Of a stretch of DNA of 24,084 bases, positions 18,776 to 24,084 are shown one piece after another. Source of the DNA: Purshia tridentata. Lineage: Eukaryota > Streptophyta > Magnoliopsida > Rosales > Rosaceae. Where the stretch lies: positions 1 to 24,084 of the forward strand of contig QANT01000805.1 in NCBI GenBank assembly GCA_003254885.1, read 5' to 3'. How positions within the stretch are numbered: the stretch's first letter is position 1; every line of letters begins with the position of its first letter. Position numbers and translations under genes: made by a program. Below the pieces are notes generated by a model. That model saw only the letters and a program-made list of their open reading frames with translations. It ran no database searches and had not been told where the DNA came from.

Positions 18776-21244
18776 ATGGATCCATCTTTCACTGGACTAC
18801 CTGAATACATGAGTGGTTTCAACAATGATGTCCAGCCCACCTTTCCCAATTCAACTCAATTCCCAAATTTTTCAAATGAATACCCTTTTAACCAGCTCTC
18901 TCCGGATCTTGACTTTTTAGATAATCATCTTTCACATCTACCTGATCCGGAACCTGGTAATTTTGTTCCTTCAATTACTGCGAGTTCAGGGGGGGAGTCA
19001 TTTGTACCATCTAATAGTTTGAGTCCAAATGGAGGCTCATTTTCTCTGCCTGTGACTGTGAGCCCTGGGGGAGACTCTTCCTCTGATGACAGTGATTTCT
19101 CTGAAACTGTTTTCAAATACATAAACCAGATTCTTATGGAAGAGAACATAGAGCAAAAGCCCTGCATGTTCTATGATCCATTGGGTCTAAAAGTGACTGA
19201 GAAATCATTCTATGATGTTCTTGGTCAAAAGTATCCTTTTTCACCCAATCAGCAACCCCTTTATATTGATCAAAATGTTGAGAGTCCTGATGGTAATTTT
19301 TCTGGAAGCAGTAGTGACTGTAGTGGTAGTCATAGTAGTACTAGTCCGAGTACTAGCAACTCGGTTGATCCTCAATGGCTTGGCGATCTTGGAGAGCAAA
19401 AAACCTCTTTATCACAAACTCCTCTTCCAAATGACTACACTTTCCAGTTTAATTCGCAACCCAATTCACATTTGTCTGTTCCTCTGACGAATGGCCTGAC
19501 TAGTATCGATGGGCTGTCGGAATCTTCTGTAAATGAGTTTCTGGCTCAGAATATATTTACAGATAGTGACTCTGTCTTGCAGTTCAAGAGAGGGTTAGAG
19601 GAAGCCAGTAAGTTCCTTCCTAAAGATAATCAGTTATTAATTGATTTGGAAAGCAGCAGAGTGTCTACAGAAGTGAAAGGGCATGCTCCAACAGTTATCA
19701 TCAAGAAGGAGAAGAGTGAGAGGACGAACTCACCTATTGGATCAAGGGGCAGGAAGAATCATGAGCGGGCCTCACCGAATGGGTCAAGGGGAAGGAAGGA
19801 TCATGAGCGGGCCTCACCTAGTGGGACAAGGGGAAGGAAGAATCATGAGCGGGAAGACGTGGATTCCAATGAAGGGAGGAGTAGCAAGCAGTCCGCAGTT
19901 TATATGCAAGAGACTGAATTATCTGAGATGTTTGACAGGGTGTTGCTTTGTAATGAGGGAAGTAATCAGTCTTCATGTGCTGAAAATGTAACTGTGCCAA
20001 ATGAAGCAAGCCAGACCTTGCAGTCAAATGGACAGCCACAAGGTTCTAATGGTAATGGTGGGAAGGCTCGTGCTAAGAAACAGGACAAGAAGAAGGACAC
20101 TGTGGATTTAAGGAATCTCTTGATCTTATGTGCACAAGCTGTGTCTACCAATGATTTTAGGACCAGTAGTGAACTACTAAAGCAGATTAGGCAGCATTCT
20201 TCTCCACTTGGTGATGGATCTCAGAGGTTAGCTCACTTCTTTGCCAACGGTCTTGAGGCACGTATGGCTGGTACTGGCACTGGAACCCAAATTTTTTATG
20301 CTTCCCTTGCTTCCAAAAGGACATCAGCTGTTGATATTTTGAAATGTTATCAAGTTCATCTTTCAGCTTGCCCTTTCAAGAAAATATCAACTTTCTTCAA
20401 AAACAAGATGATCTTGAAGATGGCTGAGAAAGCAACAACCCTTCATATAATAGATTTTGGTATCTTGTATGGTTTCCAGTGGCCAATCCTTATCCAGCGT
20501 CTCTCACAGAGAGATGGTGGACCTCCCAAGCTACGCATTACAGGGATAGAGGTTCCCCAACCTGGATTTCGTCCGGCAGATTGGATTGAAGAGACTGGGC
20601 GTCGCTTGGCAAAATATTGTGAGCGTTTTAATGTTCCTTTTGAGTACAATGCCATAGCATCGCAGAATTGGGAATCTATCCGAGTAGAGGACCTCAAGGT
20701 TGAAAGGGATGAGGTGCTTGCTGTGAATTGTATGTTACGGTTCAAGAATCTACTTGATGAGACAGTTGAAGTGAACTGTCCAAGGGATTCTGTTCTGAAA
20801 CTAATCAGGAAGTTGAAACCAGATATTTTTGTTCATACTATTATAAATGGTTCCTACAATGCTCCTTTCTTTGTCACTCGATTTCGGGAGGCTCTCTTCC
20901 ACTACTCTGCCTTGTATGATGCATTTGATATTAATATATCCCGTGACAGTGAAGAGAGGTTGGTGTTTGAGAGAGAGTTCTATGGCCGGGAGGCTATGAA
21001 TGTAATAGCATGTGAGGGCTTAGAGAGGGTTGAGAGGCCTGAGACATACAAGCAGTGGCAGGTTCGGTGTACAAGGGCTGGTTTACGGGTGCTGCCACTA
21101 GACCAAGACCTGGTGAAGATGTTTAAGGGTAAGGTGAATGCATGGTACCACAAAGATTTTGTAGTTGATCAAGACAGTGATTGGATGCTTCAAGGATGGA
21201 AGGGTCGAATTGTCTATGCTTCTTCTTGTTGGGTGCCAGCATAG
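18776..21244 (+). CDS. GRAS transcriptional regulator, LISCL group (SCL14/SCL33-like), gene C
   Basis: Second intronless LISCL GRAS gene, same strand and about 5 kb beyond gene B, clearly a tandem paralogue; 822 codons, longer than gene B. Nuclear transcriptional co-regulation is inferred from the family. The start MDPSFTGLPEYMSGF has a strong context (GACCATGG). The acidic LISCL block (SDFSETVFKYINQILMEENI, then KPCMFYDPLGL) lies at about 105-145. Residues 319-360 hold three 14-residue basic repeats of type SP.G(S/T)RGRK(N/D)HER, where gene B has a single copy (LRGKKNHVRE). The GRAS domain starts near LRNLLILCAQAV (445), with LHIIDFGILYGFQWP at 556, ITGIEVPQPGFRP, FFVTRFRE, and WMLQGWKGR at 803 shortly before the C-terminus. 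All expected GRAS regions are present and the frame is intact, so it is probably functional. No DELLA motif. Confidence 0.95.
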   Translation: MDPSFTGLPEYMSGFNNDVQPTFPNSTQFPNFSNEYPFNQLSPDLDFLDNHLSHLPDPEPGNFVPSITASSGGESFVPSNSLSPNGGSFSLPVTVSPGGDSSSDDSDFSETVFKYINQILMEENIEQKPCMFYDPLGLKVTEKSFYDVLGQKYPFSPNQQPLYIDQNVESPDGNFSGSSSDCSGSHSSTSPSTSNSVDPQWLGDLGEQKTSLSQTPLPNDYTFQFNSQPNSHLSVPLTNGLTSIDGLSESSVNEFLAQNIFTDSDSVLQFKRGLEEASKFLPKDNQLLIDLESSRVSTEVKGHAPTVIIKKEKSERTNSPIGSRGRKNHERASPNGSRGRKDHERASPSGTRGRKNHEREDVDSNEGRSSKQSAVYMQETELSEMFDRVLLCNEGSNQSSCAENVTVPNEASQTLQSNGQPQGSNGNGGKARAKKQDKKKDTVDLRNLLILCAQAVSTNDFRTSSELLKQIRQHSSPLGDGSQRLAHFFANGLEARMAGTGTGTQIFYASLASKRTSAVDILKCYQVHLSACPFKKISTFFKNKMILKMAEKATTLHIIDFGILYGFQWPILIQRLSQRDGGPPKLRITGIEVPQPGFRPADWIEETGRRLAKYCERFNVPFEYNAIASQNWESIRVEDLKVERDEVLAVNCMLRFKNLLDETVEVNCPRDSVLKLIRKLKPDIFVHTIINGSYNAPFFVTRFREALFHYSALYDAFDINISRDSEERLVFEREFYGREAMNVIACEGLERVERPETYKQWQVRCTRAGLRVLPLDQDLVKMFKGKVNAWYHKDFVVDQDSDWMLQGWKGRIVYASSCWVPA
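19730..19855 (+). repeat. 42-bp coding tandem repeat, three copies
   Basis: Copies at 19730-19771, 19772-19813 and 19814-19855 are in frame and differ at only a few bases. Each encodes 14 residues containing RGRK(N/D)HER, with S-P at its start. Gene B has one degenerate unit here, so the triplication arose after the paralogues diverged. The added basic clusters could strengthen nuclear import or nucleic-acid contact, but that is inference. Confidence 0.95.
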
Positions 21245-21720
21245 CAATCTTGTAAAGCATGCTTGTTTGAACTTCTGTGAGAACTGGGAGGAAAAGGATG
21301 TCCGAAAAGCTGTGCAGAGGTACAATTTCCTTTGGAATTGTAATATTCTTTTCTTTCCTTTGTTTCATACACCCAAATTTATGCATGCATTACATATGCA
21401 GGTCTTTTCGGCTGAACTACTGTTTTTCTCTGTAATCAAGATTTTTTCTTTTTTGTAATGTAAAGTTGAGCATAAATTTGAATTATTTGATTTAACCAAC
21501 AAGTGAAAAGAAGCTTACCATATTTCTTTCATGGTTTCAGGTCATTTGTGGCAATACCTTCTTCTTGCAGTGAACCTCGAGGAGGAGTGATGATGCACAT
21601 TAGATATTTGCTACATTATCTTTTCGGGCTCATAGGTATGATGACTGAAGGCTTATTGGTCATGATAAATGGTGGTTGAGGGCTTGTTCGCGCTGGTATG
21701 ATGTATAGTGTCTACATGCA
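21245..21720 (+). terminator. 3' UTR of GRAS gene C, possibly with an intron
   Basis: GCATGCTTGTT at 21257-21267 is shared with gene B's 3' UTR. A donor CAGAG|GTACAA (21320) and a good acceptor TGGTTTCAG|GTC (ending 21540) could bound a 221-base T-rich 3'-UTR intron. If spliced, its exon junction would lie 75 bases after the stop. AATAAA occurs at about 21760 (AGAATAAAG), which may be the poly(A) signal; the tail end is not certain. Confidence 0.4.
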
Positions 21721-22295
21721 GTTGGTTGTAGAACTATGGAAATTAAACTACTCAGATAGAATAAAGAAGGGGAACAAACTATGAACTTGTATTGTGATGA
21801 AGCGCTGTTATTGCACCAGCACTGCCTACTGGCATGCTTGTAATCAAATCACCTTCCTCGTTTCTTGATTTGTTTTCTCTGCCAGTAGTAGCGATAGGGG
21901 GAGGTTTCCATTCTGAATCTCTGTACATGTACAATCTCTTGGTATTTTGGAGTTGTATGTTTGTTCTATCAGATGTATCAAGAAGTTGAATTTTGGATTT
22001 CATTATAGACTGCATGCCTTTGCATCCTCTGTGATAGTGGGTTACAGTCTCACAGATGTTTATGGAATGGTTTTGACTAGTTTGTCTTTGTTCTCATTGA
22101 TTTCATGCATAATTAGTATTACACGACATCGAATTTGCAAAATTGGGTATTGGTTGGGTCTCAACTCAACAAAAGAGCATGTGGTAGGTGGGCCGGTAGG
22201 ATGTTATGATTTGTCATCAGCTATATATATACCTACACTAAGTAGCTAGCTAGGAAATTAAGAATCAATCAATCAACCCAGGTATCGACTAATAA
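21721..22295. other. Intergenic spacer downstream of gene C
   Basis: No gene recognised. A T-rich stretch with an open frame of 100 codons at 21947-22249 has no recognisable domain and lies in probable 3'-flanking sequence. A TA run and CTAGCTAGC tract occur near 22220-22252. Confidence 0.45.
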
Positions 22296-22484
22296 TATAT
22301 CCATCACAACGTTACTGGGAGGCAGATATGGGAGTTTGATCCCCATGTACGTACTCCTCAAGAGCGAGCTGAGGTTCAAGAAGCTCGTCGAAATTACCAC
22401 AAAAACCGATTCAGCTCAAGCCCAGTACCGAACACCTCACGAAAATACCATATTGGCTTTACACCTACCAAATTACAAAGATAA
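22296..22484 (+). pseudogene. Fragment of an oxidosqualene cyclase (triterpene synthase) first exon
   Basis: The frame from 22311 reads VTGRQIWEFDPHVRTPQERA and then EVQEARRNYHKNRF. This matches the N-terminal region of plant oxidosqualene cyclases (beta-amyrin, lupeol and cycloartenol synthases), where GRQ.WEFDP, (P/E)ERA(E/Q)VEEAR and a following KNRF-like segment are typical. After about 22415 the expected tryptophan-rich continuation (LLWR..FLRE) is replaced by unrelated residues, and the frame stops at 22482-22484. No start codon precedes it in frame (TAA at 22293-22295), and no other cyclase exons are seen in the remaining 1.6 kb. It is best read as a decayed gene relic or captured exon fragment, not a working gene. 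Confidence 0.72.
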
Positions 22485-24084
22485 AATTTTCGAAGTACTG
22501 TTTTGACCAGCTAGCTACAATATTAATTTTCTGCTAATACAAATATCTATCTAGCTACTTTATAGTGTCGGCTTAATTTTATATTATCAACTCATTTTTT
22601 TTTAAATTTAGTTACGTTTCTTAGGGTTCCATACTCCCATAGTTGTCTAATGGAGCAATCAATGGCCCCTCCAATTATACTTATTTATGGGGGGTTTATC
22701 CAAAAATCATTGTCATAAAAAATTAGGTAAATCAAAAATAATTTATTTGTATATTCATTTGATCAAAATTGAAATCTTAAATAACAAATGTTTGTATATT
22801 AATTAATCAATTAACAAATGTTGTATACAATATACGGACATGTATAGAGAGGCCCAGCAGCATGTTTTGTACAGCTTTCAAGAATGTTTCATTGCATCTG
22901 CCTGGAGAAGAAGCAGATGGAGGTGAAGACTGAAGACTATACCGTGCCTCGAGGAAGATGATGGATTCTTGACCATGGTGGTGTGTAACCCATATACTTT
23001 CTTGGGTTCGGTCTTTTTTGCCATTTCCTATAAATCTTTATCATTCAATGTTATATCCATTAATATAATACTAGCTATATATAATAATATAACACACACA
23101 CACACACATATGATTATATTAGCTATATATATATATATATAATTCTCTCCGAGGAGAGAGAAATCCTAAATATATGTATAGGTCTGTATTGACATTTCAA
23201 GTGATCATCAAAGTTTGAATCTCTCTCATTTGACCTTAATTGTTGAAATAATAATAAAAATAATTAAAAAAAGTAATCCAATTTCTTCTTAATGATGCAG
23301 TTACTTGGCGTCTATGACATGCAACCCAATGCAACCCAATGACATACATCCAGGTTTGCATAGTTCTCAATATACTCCTTTAACTTCGGATTTGAATTCT
23401 CTATTATTTTTATTTTTATTTTTATTTGTACTTTTCAAAATTATAACCGTGTAATTTAAATTTAAGTGGTTATATGATTCTACAAAAATTTAAAAAATAC
23501 GTTACTATTAAGGTTTGAATTATATATGTACAAAAAGCAATGCACTTGTTAATGTTTACTCTTGAAATTTAACTACTACCCGTAATATAGAAATTAAGTC
23601 GCATATATAATAAACACACATTGTTTAAATGTTAAAAGCTGTAGTGGGTAAACAGCTTTTGATGGTTGAAATTGTGAAAGTCTTACACTGAAAGAGCTCG
23701 CACAAGACTAGTCCACTAGAGTACGTTAGATGAATGTAGTCCATATCGTGAGACAATTTTCCAACATATATATATGGAATAATCTTGCTTGTAAATCTTG
23801 GAGTAATATATTAAAGTTTCATACTTGTTTATATGTTGGTCCCTTTTGACTACTCGAGCTAGCCGCCGGTCACTGTCCAAAAACCATCATACACATTTGA
23901 CTAAGCCAAGAAGAAAATATATTTATTGATATAAAGATAAGGCAGAACCTAAAATTACTTGAAGCTCACATATTTGGTAATTATAGTCAAATGGACTTGT
24001 CAATCATTGAATATTCTTCCGGAAGAAAAACATCAAACAGTGCAAAGAGAAGGGTTATATGCAAGGAGTTAAATTTCGGTTTTG
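22485..24084. other. AT-rich spacer to the end of the window
   Basis: No gene recognised. It contains an AC microsatellite (23092-23108), a TA tract (about 23124-23140) followed by a short CTCTCC/GGAGAG hairpin, a 10-bp GCAACCCAAT doublet near 23322-23341, and an ATTTTT repeat (about 23405-23427). A slightly GC-richer stretch at 22850-22990 has no recognisable product. Confidence 0.5.

Noticed and set aside
11446..21244. miR171 target site in the GRAS genes
   Set aside because: That site belongs to the HAM/SCL6 clade. I saw no matching sequence in either gene, and both are LISCL members.
21947..22249. 100-codon ORF downstream of gene C
   Set aside because: Hydrophobic and serine-rich but without recognisable motifs; the sequence looks like 3'-flanking DNA.
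22868..22890. ACAGCTTTC-containing stretch resembling miR396
   Set aside because: Only a partial match, with no complementary arm nearby to form a precursor hairpin.
1..24084. tRNA, rRNA or CRISPR features, or a new multi-gene system
   Set aside because: None seen. The window is ordinary plant nuclear DNA with three recognisable genes and small repeats.

Overview
Plant nuclear DNA, from a eudicot and most probably a rosid. The evidence is AT-rich intergenic sequence with TA, CA and CT microsatellites, GT-AG introns of plant size, two MITE-like elements, and three genes of plant-specific kinds. Genus and family cannot be fixed from the sequence. A single N at 8984 marks it as a draft assembly.

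Layout. 1-930: a short GC-rich 10-bp tandem array, AT-rich spacer, and the upstream region of gene A. 930-6500, gene A (+): a telomere-repeat-binding protein of the TRP/TBP1/TRFL class, with a probable intron-containing leader, nine coding exons (2662-6185) and a C-terminal telobox Myb domain. 6500-11180: intergenic, with small duplications, an assembly scar around the N, and a 274-bp Tourist/PIF-Harbinger-like MITE with TTA target-site duplications. 11180-14100, gene B (+): an intronless GRAS gene of the LISCL group (SCL14/SCL33 type, 761 codons) with a fourfold 9-residue repeat near its N-terminus. 14100-18240: AT-rich spacer with a ~397-bp inverted-repeat element. 18240-21700, gene C (+): a second LISCL GRAS gene (822 codons) in tandem with B, with a TATA box, a cluster of TGACG/TGACTCA motifs, a probable 5'-UTR intron and a threefold 14-residue basic repeat. 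21700-24084: spacer holding a decayed fragment of an oxidosqualene cyclase first exon (~22296-22484).

Genes B and C are tandem paralogues. From family knowledge, LISCL GRAS proteins act as transcriptional co-regulators, and Arabidopsis SCL14 is recruited by TGA bZIP factors to as-1 (TGACG) elements of stress and detoxification genes. Gene A acts on telomeric or telobox DNA and has no evident functional tie to them. I found no wholly new system. The points most worth following are the independent in-frame repeat expansions in the two GRAS paralogues, the TGACG cluster upstream of gene C, the unusual start and exon-3 donor structure of gene A, and the triterpene-synthase relic.
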